A DNA stretch of 64,000 nucleotides from Chloroflexota bacterium (GTDB taxonomy: Bacteria; Chloroflexota; Anaerolineae; Anaerolineales; Villigracilaceae): assembly GCA_013112685.1 (NCBI GenBank), contig JABFGC010000002.1, positions 2,614,902 to 2,678,901 on the forward strand, read 5' to 3'. Positions 37,636-48,199 of this stretch are shown in pieces (positions within the stretch are counted from its first letter, which is position 1; every line of letters starts with the position of its first letter). The position numbers and the translations under genes were made by a program. Under the pieces are notes generated by a model. That model did no database searches, was not told the DNA's origin, and was given only the letters and a program-made list of their open reading frames with translations.

Positions 37636-39950
37636 ATGGAAAAATCACCGCGCTGGTGGGACCTTCCCTCCGCCATGCTGTTGTTTGCCGCCACTTTGTT
37701 TTCGGCGTGGCGTTTGCAATCCACCGGCTGGACGGAAGGGCTGGAGCACGTCCGCAACCTGGCGGTGCTAGGTCTGCTCCTGGGCTTGGCGCTTGGGCAG
37801 AGCCGGTTCCAGCGGCGCGGCGTGATCCTGCTTTCCATCGGGTACATGCTGGTCTTTTTCACCTGGCAGTGGCTGGGGTTCATCGAATTCTCCGAAGAGC
37901 AAACCTACCTGGGAGAGCGGTTGTTGATCCTGTTCGGCAGGCTCGCCACCGATCTGGGCGAGTTCTTTGCCGGGCGGGCTGTCGCAGACCAACTGCTGGT
38001 CCTGGCGCTGCTAAGCGTCCCGTATTGGATCGCAGGCTTGTACAGCGGCTACCAACTGACGCGCCATGCCAATTATCTGGCGTCCATCCTGCCGGGCGGC
38101 ATACTGATGCTGGTCGTTTCCATCTATCACTACACCGTCAAAGACTATACCTGGATGTTCGGCGTGTATTTGTTCATCGCCTTGCTGCTGCTGGGCAGGC
38201 AAAAATACCTGCTGGACAGGCAAAAATGGCTGAAGGAACGGGTACAGGTTTCGAGCGAAAGCAACCTCGACCTCAACAACACCAGCATCGTGATCGCGGC
38301 GGCGCTGGTCATCCTGGCGTGGGGGATTCCCTATACGCTCGCGTCGCACGCGGAAGCGAAGGAAGCCTGGCAGAACATCACCGGCGACTGGCGGCTGACA
38401 GACCGGCTCGAAGACCTGTTCGACTCGATCAACAAGGAAAAGAAGCCGCAGCCCAGGAATTTCAAAACCGAATTGGCGCTTGGAAATCAGACTTCCCAGA
38501 GCGACCTGGTGGTGTTCCTGGTCTACGTGCCGGAGGTCGCGCTGGAATTCCCCCGCCTGTACTGGCGTGGGCAAATCTATGACCGCTTCGAAGAGAACCG
38601 CTGGCTCACCACCGGCAGGGACGAGGTCCGGCATGATTCCGCCTTCGGCGACCTGGAAATTCCAGACACCGAAAACCGCCGGCGGGTGAGTTTCACCTAC
38701 GACGTTTATACCGACGGGCAGATCATTTTGTATTCCGCGGCGCAGCCGATTTGGACGAATCACGACGCCATCATCCTGCATTCCAAACCCGCGGAGGACG
38801 ATGGGGCAATGGACGTAATGGCGTTGCGCGCATCTCCGAGACTGGAGGCTGGCGACCTCTACCGGGCAAGCGCGATGCTTGCCAACCCGACCATCCCGGA
38901 ACTCCAGGCGGCTGGACAGGAGTACCCGGACTGGGTGAAGGAAAAATACCTGCAACTGCCGGAGGATTTCTCACCGCGCATCCGGGACCTTGCGCGGGAG
39001 ATCACCGCCGATTCTGCAACTCCCTACGATAAGGCGGCTGCCGTCACCGAGTACCTGCGAAGTGAAATCAACTACGCGCCCGGCATCACGATTCCATCCG
39101 AAGAGACCGACCCGTTGGAGTATTTCCTCTTCGAGCGCAAGCAGGGATTTTGCAATTACTACGCCACCGCCGAAGTGCTGATCTTGCGCGCGCCGGCGTT
39201 CCGGCGCGGTTGGCGGTGGGATACGCCCAGGGCGAGCCAAATATTCAAAACAGCATCTACACCGTGCGCGAACGCGACCTGCACGCCTGGCCCGAAGTGT
39301 ATTTCCCCGGCTACGGCTGGATCGAGTTCGAACCGACCGGGAACCAGGAGCCGCTTGACCGTCCGCTTGAACGCGAGGAGCAGCCCGCTGTCGTTTCGAC
39401 GCCCAACAATCCGATCCGTCAACTGCCGTTGGAGGAAGACGAACTCCCCGCGCGGGAACCGGATGCCCAGGAACGTCCAGCCATGGTATCGCCCGGGCTG
39501 ATGCGCTGGCTGGGCGCGCTGGCTGGGATTGTCCTGTTCGCGCTGGCGTTGTTCTTCGCCAAACGGCGATTCGCCCCGGATACACCCGTAGCGGCGATTT
39601 TGAAAAACGCCATTGACCGCGGCGGACTCACTCCCCCGCGCTGGCTCAACGACTGGCTCGTGTTCGGGACCCTGCCGCCCATCGAGCGGTATTTCCAAAG
39701 CGTCAATGCCTGCCTGCAATGGATGGGACATCCCCAGCCGATTCACAGCACCGCCGTCGAACGCGCTCGAATTTTGCAGAGACTGATCCCCGGCGCCGCG
39801 CCGTCGGTTGAGACACTCCTGCGGGAACATCACGCCGCTCTCTTCGGTCCGCATGGAGGCGATGCCGCCGCCGCCCGCCGCGCCGCGCGGGACATCCTCT
39901 ACAAAACCCTGTCATTACGACTAAAAATCTTCATCTTGGGATACAATTAG
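37636..39950 (+). CDS. TgpA-like membrane transglutaminase (one frameshift)
   Basis: The N-terminal third has about six membrane helices. An extracytoplasmic domain with the transglutaminase core follows: catalytic Cys in GFCNYYATAEVL, the strand AGVPARLAVGYAQG, His in LHAWPEVYFPGYGW, and the acidic residue in IEFEPT. Then one more membrane helix (LGALAGIVLFALALFF) and a DUF4129-like tail (PPIERYFQSVNACLQWMG). One base is missing near 39190 (GCGCCGG, expected GCGGCCGG). It resembles Pseudomonas TgpA. Role: probably an envelope-protein peptidase or crosslinker; the substrate is unknown. Confidence 0.85.
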
Positions 39951-39983
39951 GTCACATGCTGAACCTGCCGTTGGTATCCCAAT

Positions 39984-41697
39984 ATGACCTCTGAAAACAC
40001 CCGTCCCAGAACCGTGCATGACCAGCTGCTCGCATTAAGTGCCCTTGCGGGGAAAGTCAGCGCCGACCTGGAAGCCCACAAACTCAAACTCCCCAAAGGC
40101 ACCGCCGACGATCTGCATCACCTGAAAACCACACTGGAACAGGTGGGCGGCAAGATCGAAGTCTTCCAGCGCGAGCACAGCAACATGCTTGCACTGGCTG
40201 AGATCGGACAGGTGATCAACTCCTCGCTCGAGCTGGATGAAGTCGCGCGCATCGTCATGGACAATATTGTCCGCCTCACCAAAGCGGAGCGCGGCTTTTT
40301 GATCTTTGCGCGACGAAAACGGACGGATGATCACCCGCACGGCGCGCAACTGGGAGATGGAATCCATCAACTCGTCCGAGAAGAACGTCAGCCGCACTGT
40401 CGTCCAGCGCGTGATTGATACGGGGGAATCCGTCGTCACCACCAACGCGCAGGAAGACCAGCGCTTCCTCGGTCAGGAAAGCATCGTCGCTTTCAACCTG
40501 CGCTCCATTTTGTGCGTGCCGCTCAAGGTCAAAAACGAACTCATCGGCGTCATCTACGCCGATAACCGCATCCGCGCGGGCATCTTCGCCGAAACCGAAA
40601 AGGATTTGCTGGAGGCGTTCGCCAACCAGGCGGCTGTCGCGATTGACAACGCGCGATTGTTCTCTTCGCTCAAACAAACCCTAGAAGAAGTGACCGCGCT
40701 CAAGAACTTGATGGACAACGTCTTCGCCTCCATCGCCAGCGGAGTCATCACCGCGGATGTGCAGGGCCGCATCACGCTCGCCAACCGCGCGGCGGAGAAC
40801 ATCCTCGGCGCGACCCAGCAGGACATCATCGGTCACCGCCTGAACGAGGCGCTTGCCTCGGTTTCCAGCGAGCTGGAGTCTCATCTGATGGAGATCCGCA
40901 AGACCGACAAGCCCATCGTGGAATTGGAACTCAGCCACATCCTACCCAAACGCGGACCGGTAAGCTGGCGCTTCAACCTCTCGCCGCTCAAGGATGCGAG
41001 CCAGAAAACCCAGGGCGTGGCAATCGTTTTGGACGACCTCACCGAACGCAAAAAACTGGAAGCGCAGCGGCGTCTCTTCGAGCGCATGGTCTCGCCCGCC
41101 GTCATCGAACAACTCGACCCGAATAGTTTGCAGCTCGGCGGCAAACGCACCGAGATCACCACCCTGTTTGCAGACATCCGCGGCTTCACCACCTACAGCG
41201 AAAGCATGCCGCCGGAAAAACTGGTGAGCATCCTCAACCTGTATCTCGCGGCGATGGCGGAAGCCGTGCTGGCGCAGGAAGGCACGATTGACAAATTCAT
41301 GGGCGACGCCATCATGGCATGGTTCAACGCCCCCGTGCCCCAGCCCGACCACACCCTGCGCGCCGTGAAGACCGCGCTCGCCATCCGCGAATCGGTGGAG
41401 AAGTTATACAAGGAACTGCCGCCCGATTCGCATCTCGCCTTCGGGGTGGGGATTCATACCGGTGAAGCCGTGCTCGGTTTGATCGGCACCGAAAAACGCC
41501 TCGAGTACACCGCCATCAGCGACTCGGTCAACACCGCCAAGCGCATTCAGGAAAACTCCGCGCGCAACCAGATCCTCATCAGCCGCGACGCCTTCGAGCG
41601 CGTGCAAAAACAGCTGGACGCCAAACCGCACGCCAACATGAATATGAAAGGCAAGACCCAGCCAATCGAGGTATTCGAGGTGATGGGGTTGAGGTAG
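39984..41697 (+). CDS. GAF-PAS class III adenylate/guanylate cyclase (one frameshift)
   Basis: N-terminal helices, then a GAF domain (MLALAEIGQVINSSLELDEV...VPLKVKNELIGVIYADNR), a PAS domain (LMDNVFASIASGVITADVQG) and a C-terminal class III cyclase domain. That domain has the metal Asp in TLFADIRGFTTYSE, FMGDAIMAWF, and the transition-state Asn/Arg region DSVNTAKRIQENS. An extra T near 40305-40307 splits the GAF domain; removal gives FLILRDENGRM. The product (cAMP or cGMP) cannot be fixed from sequence alone. There is no membrane segment, so it is cytosolic. Confidence 0.88.
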
Positions 41698-41831
41698 TTG
41701 AGTGGTTAAGTAGTTGAGTAGTTAAGTAGTTGAGTAGTTCGGTAGTTGGGGCTTTCGAGGCGCGTGCTTTGGAAGTCCATTCGTTTTTAAACTATCCAAC
41801 TACTCAACTACCCAACTATTCAACTACCCAA
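41698..41831. repeat. Octamer-word inverted array between convergent genes
   Basis: About seven copies of GTAGTTGA-like 8-nt words, a roughly 40-bp centre, then about seven copies of the complementary CAACTACC. Folded, it gives a very long hairpin between the stops of two convergent genes, and it may serve as a terminator for both. Confidence 0.85.
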
Positions 41832-42923
41832 CTACCCAACTAATTCAACAAACCTCACCAAACTCTCCAGCCCCCGTTCGATGGGTTCGACATCCACGAA
41901 TTCATCCACGGTATGCGCGCCGCCGCCGGTGGTGACTCCCAGCACCACTGCCGGAATCTTTTTACTGAGCGGGATGTTCGCATCCGTCGAGCCGGAGGTC
42001 GGTACGGGTTCGATGCCGCACTCGCGCACCGATTTCATCGCCAGTCCCACAAACTCGTGTTCGACGGGGATTTCCCCAGCCGGGCGTTCGCCGATCACTT
42101 CGGCTTGAATCTTCACGCCCTCGTGCCGCCAGCCGGTCAACATCTCCTCCACTTGATGCACCAGTTTTGCCAGCGTCAGCGGGTCTTCGGAACGCAAGTC
42201 CAATTCGCACTTTGCCTCCGCCGCCAGCACGTTCACGCCCGTCCCCCCTTGAATGGTGCCGACGTTCATGGTCGTACGCGGCTGGCGCGGCAGCGGGATG
42301 GACGTGATTTGAGTCACCAGCGCCGCCAGTTCATGCACCGCCGAAGGCTGGCCGTAATCCGACCAGGAATGTCCGCCACGCGTCTTTACCGTGACGCGGT
42401 AACGCTTCACCCCGATCGCGCGGTGATACACATGCCCAAGCGCAAGTCCCTCCAGCACGAGATAGCCGACCACATCGCCGCCGAAACGCTCCACCACGCC
42501 GCGCATCCCGCGCAGGTCGCCCAGTCCCTCCTCGCCCACGTTTGCCGCAAACCAGATATCGCGCCCGATTTCGATCTTCCGCTCGCGCAGCGCCCACAGA
42601 ATTCCGAACAACGCCGCGACGCCGATGGAATTATCGCCGATGCCCGGACCGTAGACGCGCCCCGCTTCTTTCTTAATCTGCAAGTTGATTCCCGGCGGGA
42701 ACACCGTGTCCAGGTGAGCGGATACGACCAACGCCCTGGCATTTTTCTGTTTCCCCGCCAGCCGCGCATAGACGTTCCCCAGCGAATCCATGGAAATGTC
42801 CTTGAGTTGCTCCATGATGAACCGGTCGCGCACAAACTCCCCGCGCGGACCCTCCGCGAACGTCGGCGCGGGGATCTGCTGGATTTGAATGGCGAGGTCG
42901 AGAAGTTGTTGGATGTCGGTCAT
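41832..42923 (-). CDS. M20-family metallopeptidase
   Basis: 363 residues. Metal ligands fit M20: HLDTVFPPG (H-x-D), GPGIGDNSIG (D), GEEGLGD (catalytic EE), VLEG, and the C-terminal GGGAHTVDE His. A dimerisation domain lies in the middle. The closest families are tripeptidase T/carboxypeptidase-like hydrolases (family knowledge); the exact substrate is not determined. It is transcribed away from the PfkB gene behind it and stops in the octamer array. Confidence 0.9.
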   Translation of the reverse strand: MTDIQQLLDLAIQIQQIPAPTFAEGPRGEFVRDRFIMEQLKDISMDSLGNVYARLAGKQKNARALVVSAHLDTVFPPGINLQIKKEAGRVYGPGIGDNSIGVAALFGILWALRERKIEIGRDIWFAANVGEEGLGDLRGMRGVVERFGGDVVGYLVLEGLALGHVYHRAIGVKRYRVTVKTRGGHSWSDYGQPSAVHELAALVTQITSIPLPRQPRTTMNVGTIQGGTGVNVLAAEAKCELDLRSEDPLTLAKLVHQVEEMLTGWRHEGVKIQAEVIGERPAGEIPVEHEFVGLAMKSVRECGIEPVPTSGSTDANIPLSKKIPAVVLGVTTGGGAHTVDEFVDVEPIERGLESLVRFVELVG

Positions 42924-42963
42924 GGTATGCTGGAAAAATCGTCAATCAATAAATCGTAAATCG

Positions 42964-43970
42964 TTAGACTTCCCTCGCCATTTCCTTCAACGCATGGAGC
43001 CGCGCCTCTGCCAACCCCGGCAGGACGTCCAACGGGTAGAACGGTCCGCGCCCTCCACTTTGAGTGAAGCCGAGACGTTGCCATATAGCGCCGCCGAGAG
43101 CGGGTCGTTCGTCCGCTGGAGACCGGCGAGGAAGCCGCCGCAAAACGCATCGCCTGCACCGGTGGGGTCGGCGAGCCGCGCTGGGTAGGCGGGAACTTCA
43201 TAGCGGTGTCTGCCCTTTGCATCGTACACCAACTGACCGAGCGCCCCGCGTTTGACGACGATGATCTCCACGCCGTATTCGCTGACCTGCTGCGCCATCT
43301 CCCACAGGTCGTTGGTCTCGCCCCAGAAGAGCGCACGCATCTCCTCCTCCGACGGGTGGAAGGCGGTCACTCCCTGCAAGACGACTCTCAGAGTCCGCCA
43401 AAGGGCAGGCTTCATGTATCCGGGAGCGGGATCCAGGCTCACAGTCTGGTTTGAACCGCCTTTGAAGAGGTTGACCATCTGGCTCTGGCTGGTAAAGTCA
43501 AAGGGACAGAGATGCACATGGCGGATGTCCCGCAGTTCCTTTGGCACTTCCAACGCGGCGGGAGAATCCGGGTCGGACGCTTGGGGGTCTTTGTGCGTTT
43601 CGTCGGGCGGGCGGTAACCGAGCAGGGATTTGGGAAAGGTCATCTGGCGGCGCGCAAAATGCGAAACTGCGTTGGAAGCGCCGCGTTCGTTCGCCGCGTT
43701 GTACGCGATGAAACTCCGCAGGTCGAGTTCCGACTCCTGAAGAACGCGGATGCCGCGAATATCGAAGCCGCGCGCTTCAAGCGGCTCGAGCCATTTGCCG
43801 GGGTACTGCCTGTCAACGCGCGCAATCAACGGCGCGCTGGTATCCCACACTGCCAGCCCGCCTGCGGCATACAGCAGGTTTCCGCCGGGCGCATCCAGAA
43901 TCGGATTGCCCACCGGCGGCAGGAGATATTCACGGGTGAGTTTCCCGGCGATGGCGAAGAGCGGCGTCAT
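42964..43970 (-). CDS. PfkB-family carbohydrate kinase (one frameshift)
   Basis: The C-terminal PfkB signature DPTGAGDAFCGGFLAGL contains the catalytic Asp and anion-hole glycines. The N-terminus (PGGNLLYAAGGLAVW) binds the sugar. The open frame as read ends early; restoring one base at GGTCC (43043-43047) gives the family end (EGAGPFYPLDVLPGLAEARL) and a stop at 42964. The sugar substrate is unknown. The start ATG is 7 nt from a TATACT box. Confidence 0.85.
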
Positions 43971-43977
43971 TGCTGCA

Positions 43978-43983
43978 AGTATA
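43978..43983 (-). promoter_or_regulatory. -10 box of a probable leaderless PfkB promoter
   Basis: TATACT on the minus strand with 7 nt (TGCAGCA) to the ATG at 43970, where transcription should begin. Confidence 0.5.
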
Positions 43984-43984
43984 A

Positions 43985-44034
43985 ATGAAATGGACGATAC
44001 ACCGTGGTCTATCGTCCATCGTCTACGGTCTATC
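43985..44034. repeat. Heptamer array (GGACGAT words) between tag and the PfkB gene
   Basis: Same 7-nt word family as 16766 and 23470 (GGACGAT, then TATCGTC, CATCGTC), able to fold back on itself. Confidence 0.75.
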
Positions 44035-44577
44035 TCACTTTCTCATCCACGCCGGTTTCTGCGCCGCCGTTTTCTTGTAGATCGGGCAGTCCTTCGTGTG
44101 CGCGCCCGGCAGGTAGCCGGTGGACATGAGAAATTCGTTCACGATCTCGCCGCCGGTGAAGACGAAGGTCTTGCGGAACAACTTCGTCCATTCCTCCTTC
44201 GAGCGCGGATGATGCGCATCCAGCCAGTTCCTGAACGAGCCGTATTCCTTTTTCAATTCCAGGATTCTCTGCGCGTTGACGATTGCCGCGTTGACCTTCA
44301 AACGGTTGCGGATGATGCCCGCATCGGCAAGCAGGCGCGCGCGGTCCTTTTCGGTGTATTTCGCCACCTTTTCGATTCTGAATCCGTGATACGCCTTGCG
44401 GAAGTTTTCCGCCCGTTTCAGAATCAAAATCCACGAAAGCCCCGCCTGGTTGATTTCCAGCACCAGCCGCTCGAATAGTTCGTCGTCGCTCTCGAGCGGA
44501 AAGCCATATTGGGTATCGTGGTAGTTCTTGTTATGGGTGTCTTCGGGGTGGGAATTGACGTAATCACAGTAGGTCAT
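44035..44577 (-). CDS. tag: DNA-3-methyladenine glycosylase I
   Basis: 180 residues, normal length. The N-terminal YHDTQYGFPLESDDELFERLVLE and AGLSWILILKRAENFRKAYHGF match Tag, as does the KTFVFTGGEIVNEFLMSTGYLPGAH segment with C-terminal metal ligands His and Cys (H-x3-C). It removes 3-methyladenine from alkylated DNA. It overlaps the small upstream ORF by 4 bp. Confidence 0.9.
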   Translation of the reverse strand: MTYCDYVNSHPEDTHNKNYHDTQYGFPLESDDELFERLVLEINQAGLSWILILKRAENFRKAYHGFRIEKVAKYTEKDRARLLADAGIIRNRLKVNAAIVNAQRILELKKEYGSFRNWLDAHHPRSKEEWTKLFRKTFVFTGGEIVNEFLMSTGYLPGAHTKDCPIYKKTAAQKPAWMRK

Positions 44578-44780
44578 GGAGTCTCAGCCTCACGTCTAAG
44601 TTGTTCGCGGATGTCCCGCGGCAGTTCGTTGAACGGAATATCCAGCAGGGCAGCCTGCAAGCCGTACAGTAAATTCAATATTTTAATCCACGCCTCGGGA
44701 TAATCCCAATGACGTTTGGCGGAGATGGTGATCCCGGTCAGGACATCGGCGTGTTCGGGACGCGCGGGAATGATGTTCAT
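44574..44780 (-). CDS. Short ORF with an N-acetyltransferase-like start, probably truncated
   Basis: 68 residues. The first 30 (NIIPARPEHADVL ... HWDYPEAWI) look like the first strand and helix of a GNAT acetyltransferase, but the acetyl-CoA core is absent; the remaining 35 residues are an unrelated helical tail. ATGA overlaps join it to dinB-like and tag genes on both sides, so it is still translated within the operon. It is a relic or a domain fragment. It could also be a real small protein. Confidence 0.45.
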   Translation of the reverse strand: MNIIPARPEHADVLTGITISAKRHWDYPEAWIKILNLLYGLQAALLDIPFNELPRDIREQLRREAETP

Positions 44781-45319
44781 CGCCGAAATGCGGAAACCTG
44801 CTTGACCACATCGTCAAAGTGCAGCTGGTCGTGATAAATGCCGATGCGCAGGGTGACGATCAAATTGCACCAGCCGAACAGAGGATCGTAGAGATAGAGA
44901 TTGCCCAGCACGTCTTCATCTTTGCCTTCATAAAACCGGCGGACGTTCGTATGCAGATCGCGCATCTCTTCTTTGAGTTGCGCCAACGAAACCGGTTTGC
45001 GGGTGTTGAAACGCGGCGTCCACAAAAAGCCGACCCATTGCGGGAATTTCGGGCTGCGGTACAGGTCTTCGATCTCGGTCTTGTATGGGCGGCTTCTTCT
45101 CAGGCGTCCGTACCACCCGAGCCAGGTCCACATGCGATTCACCACCGGGTAAAAGGAAGCGAAGAGCAAATAATTATGGTCGAGGATTTCCCCGATGCTC
45201 CATTCCCTGGGCGCAGGTCGCTGCCAGAGCAGTTCATCGGTCAAGCCATCCAGCATCGCAAAAACAGACTCGCGCTGGGAGTCCATAAGGTTCAAGTAAT
45301 TGGATACGATTTCGCTCAC
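44777..45319 (-). CDS. DinB-family protein
   Basis: About 180 residues from a GTG (VSEIVSNYL). It is a four-helix DinB/YfiT-like fold: MDSQRESVFAMLDGLTDELLWQRPAPREWSIGEILDHNYLL in the first half and the His pair HDQLHFDDV at the end, with the earlier DHN providing the third metal-binding His. Members are metal-dependent transferases or hydrolases. A longer open frame to 45367 exists but has no better start. Confidence 0.75.
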   Translation of the reverse strand: MSEIVSNYLNLMDSQRESVFAMLDGLTDELLWQRPAPREWSIGEILDHNYLLFASFYPVVNRMWTWLGWYGRLRRSRPYKTEIEDLYRSPKFPQWVGFLWTPRFNTRKPVSLAQLKEEMRDLHTNVRRFYEGKDEDVLGNLYLYDPLFGWCNLIVTLRIGIYHDQLHFDDVVKQVSAFRR

Positions 45320-45359
45320 TGGGAATCTTTCATGATCTCGACGAGTTTCATTAGGGAAT

Positions 45360-46469
45360 CTACCCACCGACCACCCGAATCTCCCTCGGCATATCGGAGA
45401 GACTTTCCGCGCCGGTTTCCGTGATCACCAGATTATCTTCGATCCTCACGCCGTTGCGCCCGGGAAGGTAAATCCCAGGCTCGACGGTAAACGCCATGCC
45501 CGGTTCGAGCAGCTGCATGTTATCGCCGCGCACGTACGGGGCTTCGTGTCCCTCCATGCCGATTCCATGACCCGTGCGATGCGTGAAGTATTTTCCGTAG
45601 CCCGATTTTTCGATGACCTCGCGCGCGGCAATATCCACGTTCGCGCAGGGGACGCCGGGCTTTGCGGCGGCGCGTCCGGCGGCGTTCGCCTCCTGGACGA
45701 TTTTGTGAATCTTTTTATATTCCTCATCCACCTCGCCCACAGCGAAGGTGCGCGTCAGGTCGGAGATGTAACCGCCGTGCGCCGCGCCCCAGTCCACCAC
45801 GAGCAGGTCGCCCGCTTGAATCTTTCTATCCGTCGGCGAGGCGTGCGGGTTGGCGGCGTTCGGTCCGGCGGAGACGATGGGCGCAAAAGGCAGGTCCGAT
45901 TCCGAGCCGTGCCTGAGCAATTGCACCACCAGTTCCCCGGCGATCTCCTTTTCGGTCGTGCCAATTTTGATGTGCGGGATCGCCGCCTCCAGCGCGTCCT
46001 GCGCAATCTTCACCGCTTTGCGCATTGCATCCACTTCGGCTTTATCTTTGCGGAGACGTAAATTTGCGAACACTTCGCTGGCATCGGGATAGTCCGCTTC
46101 GGGCGCGCCCGCCCTGACGTGACGGAACTCCATCAACCGCAGTTGACGCGGCTCGACGCCGATGCGCTTCCCATCCAGACCGAGAGCCTGCGCGGCTTTT
46201 CTGAAAGCGTCATCCCACTCGGAGGGATTCTCGCCGTACGCGAACGCCTGCACCTTGTATGGGAACAGGTCCACTTTGGGGAGTTCGAGTTCCGGCAGCA
46301 CCAGCGCGGGGTCTTTCCCTGGCGCAATGAACAGCACGACCGGACGTTCCATCAAATGGAAGTTCAGCCCGCTGAGATACTTCAGGGTGGGACCCGGATT
46401 CAGAATAACAGCATCCAGGTTCGAGGTCCGCAGTGAGGCGGTGAGTTTTTCGAGGCGGGTTTTGATCAC
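45360..46469 (-). CDS. M24 Xaa-Pro aminopeptidase-like protein
   Basis: A creatinase N-terminal domain, then a pita-bread fold with the five metal ligands visible: Asp in VDWGAAHGG, Asp in ISDLTRTF, His in HRTGHGIGMEGHE, Glu in FTVEPGIYLPG and Glu in RIEDNLVIT. The start is set at GTG 46469 because GGAG lies 6 nt before it; the open frame extends upstream without one. It cleaves N-terminal residues before proline. Confidence 0.88.
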   Translation of the reverse strand: MIKTRLEKLTASLRTSNLDAVILNPGPTLKYLSGLNFHLMERPVVLFIAPGKDPALVLPELELPKVDLFPYKVQAFAYGENPSEWDDAFRKAAQALGLDGKRIGVEPRQLRLMEFRHVRAGAPEADYPDASEVFANLRLRKDKAEVDAMRKAVKIAQDALEAAIPHIKIGTTEKEIAGELVVQLLRHGSESDLPFAPIVSAGPNAANPHASPTDRKIQAGDLLVVDWGAAHGGYISDLTRTFAVGEVDEEYKKIHKIVQEANAAGRAAAKPGVPCANVDIAAREVIEKSGYGKYFTHRTGHGIGMEGHEAPYVRGDNMQLLEPGMAFTVEPGIYLPGRNGVRIEDNLVITETGAESLSDMPREIRVVGG

Positions 46470-46540
46470 AATGGTCTCCTGTTTGGAGTCAGGGAGCTTG
46501 CTCCCGCAATTCGCCAGCGAGCAGGCTGACTCCACATTTT

Positions 46541-47363
46541 CTAATCCGTTTTATGTTTGATACGCGAAAAGAGCATGGTGATCCAATCCACCGCGACGGG
46601 GAAGAGCATGTCGAAGGTGGTGACGACGCGATACCACCAGGGAATGACCAGGCTGCGGCGCGGACGTTTGGCGACGCCGAGCACGCGATGAGCGACGTAA
46701 TCGGACGAAAGGCGCACGTTGAAGAATGAACGGACGGATTGATAGGCGATGTTTTTCCCGACGTGGCTTCCAAACTCGGTGGAGGCGGGACCGGGGTAAA
46801 TGCCGCTGACCTTGATGCCGAAGGGCGCGACTTCGCGGCGGAGCGAATCGGTGAAAGCGCGCGCGCCAAACTTGCTGGCGGAATAACTGGCAATGAGCGG
46901 CGGGGAGATCAAGCCCGCGACGGAAATCATGTTGATGATGTGTCCCTCGCGGCGGGCGATCGTGTGCGGGAGGGCCCATGCGCGTGACCTGCATCATGCC
47001 GATCAGGTTGACGCGGATCAGGAGGTCAATATCGCGTTCGACGGAATGTTCCTCGAACCAGCCCACGCGCCCGATGCCCGCATTGTTGAAGAGGATGTCA
47101 ATGCGGTCGTACAGGTCTATGGTGGTCTTGACCATGTTATCCACGTCGTCCGGGTTGACGATATCCACCGGCACGGCGATGGCTTCGCCTCCGGCATCCT
47201 GAATCTTGGAGGCGAGGCGGCGCAGGCGGTCTATGCGGCGGGCGGCAAGGACCACTTTGCAGCCTTCCTCGGCGAACAGCCAGGCGGCATCCTCGCCAAA
47301 ACCGGAAGAGGCGCCGGTGATGAGAACGACTTTGTTTTCGAGAGGGACGCGAAAGAGGTTCAT
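46541..47363 (-). CDS. Short-chain dehydrogenase, membrane-tail type (one frameshift)
   Basis: The Rossmann motif TGASSGFGE, NNAG in ILFNNAGIG and the catalytic YSASK are intact, and the hydrophobic C-terminus resembles lipid-modifying SDRs. An extra base at GGGCCC (46972-46977) breaks the frame between TRM and ALPHTIARREGHIINM; read through, the protein is about 273 residues. The start is placed at MNLFRVPLENK. Confidence 0.88.
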
Positions 47364-47439
47364 CGCAGGCAATTGTAAAACGAAAAACGCAAAACGCGGA
47401 TAGCGTCTTGCGTTCGGGAATTCGTGCCTTTATCTTTTA

Positions 47440-47577
47440 GAGAGCGTTTTGAAATTTGTTTTTAACCACAGATGAACACAGATAAATTGGATTTCGGGAG
47501 ATTTCACGGAGGTTTTCATCAAAATCAGCGTTCATCCGTGTTCATCTGTGGTGAATTCTGATTTATAAAACACTCTC
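47440..47577. repeat. Nested palindromic element beside vapC
   Basis: Ends GAGAGCGTTTT / AAAACACTCTC (one mismatch). Inside is a second inverted pair built from ACCACAGATGAACACAGATA and its complement around ttcatccgtgttcatctgtggt. It abuts the vapC stop codon. The inner unit resembles the one at about 24830-24910. Confidence 0.75.
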
Positions 47578-47949
47578 CTAGAAAAAAATCGCCAAACCAG
47601 AAATGTAACGAAAATCCTTGATATTCAACGTGTATAGCGGGATATCAAACCGAATAGCGGTTGCGGCGATCAAAGCATCTGGCACCGTGAGACGATGACT
47701 CAGGGTGTATTTCTCAACCAAGTCCAAATACAATTCCGAAATCTCATTATCAACAGGCAAGTGTTGTATAAGAGAGATGTGTTCTTTCAGTTTCCGCAAT
47801 TCGCGCTTATCGTGGGCGCCATAAAGCAGTTCGCCTGCCGTAATCACGCTGATCGCCAAATTCGGAACGCCAATTTCCCCGAAGGTTTCCTTGACATCGG
47901 CGTTTCCTTTATAAAATTCGATCATCACATTCGTGTCGCAAAGGATCAT
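47578..47949 (-). CDS. VapC-like PIN-domain toxin
   Basis: 123 residues. PIN acidic residues are visible: LCDTNVMIE (first Asp), AGELLYGA (Glu), VPDALIAATA (Asp) and NIKDF (last Asp). Such toxins are Mg-dependent RNases. It overlaps the antitoxin gene by 4 bp. Confidence 0.88.
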   Translation of the reverse strand: MILCDTNVMIEFYKGNADVKETFGEIGVPNLAISVITAGELLYGAHDKRELRKLKEHISLIQHLPVDNEISELYLDLVEKYTLSHRLTVPDALIAATAIRFDIPLYTLNIKDFRYISGLAIFF

Positions 47950-48170
47950 ACACGTCCGGGCCAGGCAGTTTGCCGGATTTTTTCAAGCGATATATCCCGA
48001 TTCGCCCAAATCCCCGCCATTGCAAAAAAATCGGCTTTTTTTCCCTTAGAGGAAACCGGAAACCGGAAACTGGAAAGAGAAACTTTCTCAACGTAATCGA
48101 GGGATTTTAGAAAATCCCTCAACAATCGCGCCTTGCGTCTATTGCTTACTTGAATGGTAATTCGTTCCAT
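47946..48170 (-). CDS. VapB-like antitoxin with an in-frame repeat
   Basis: 74 residues. The C-terminus DFFAMAGIWANRDISLEKIRQTAWPGR is the usual toxin-wrapping end of this antitoxin type. The middle, SLSSFRFPVSSKGKK, is encoded by a GGAAACC heptamer array (about 48050-48085) of the kind found in spacers here, so the linker seems to have grown by repeat insertion. It is upstream of and coupled to vapC. Confidence 0.75.
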   Translation of the reverse strand: MERITIQVSNRRKARLLRDFLKSLDYVEKVSLSSFRFPVSSKGKKADFFAMAGIWANRDISLEKIRQTAWPGRV

Positions 48171-48199
48171 GCGGACCTCGACAGCGTAATTATACCTTC

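Noticed and set aside
41698..41831. Possible CRISPR array in the regularly spaced short repeats
   Set aside because: Units are 7-8 nt with no unique spacers, and the halves are complementary. No cas genes are present.
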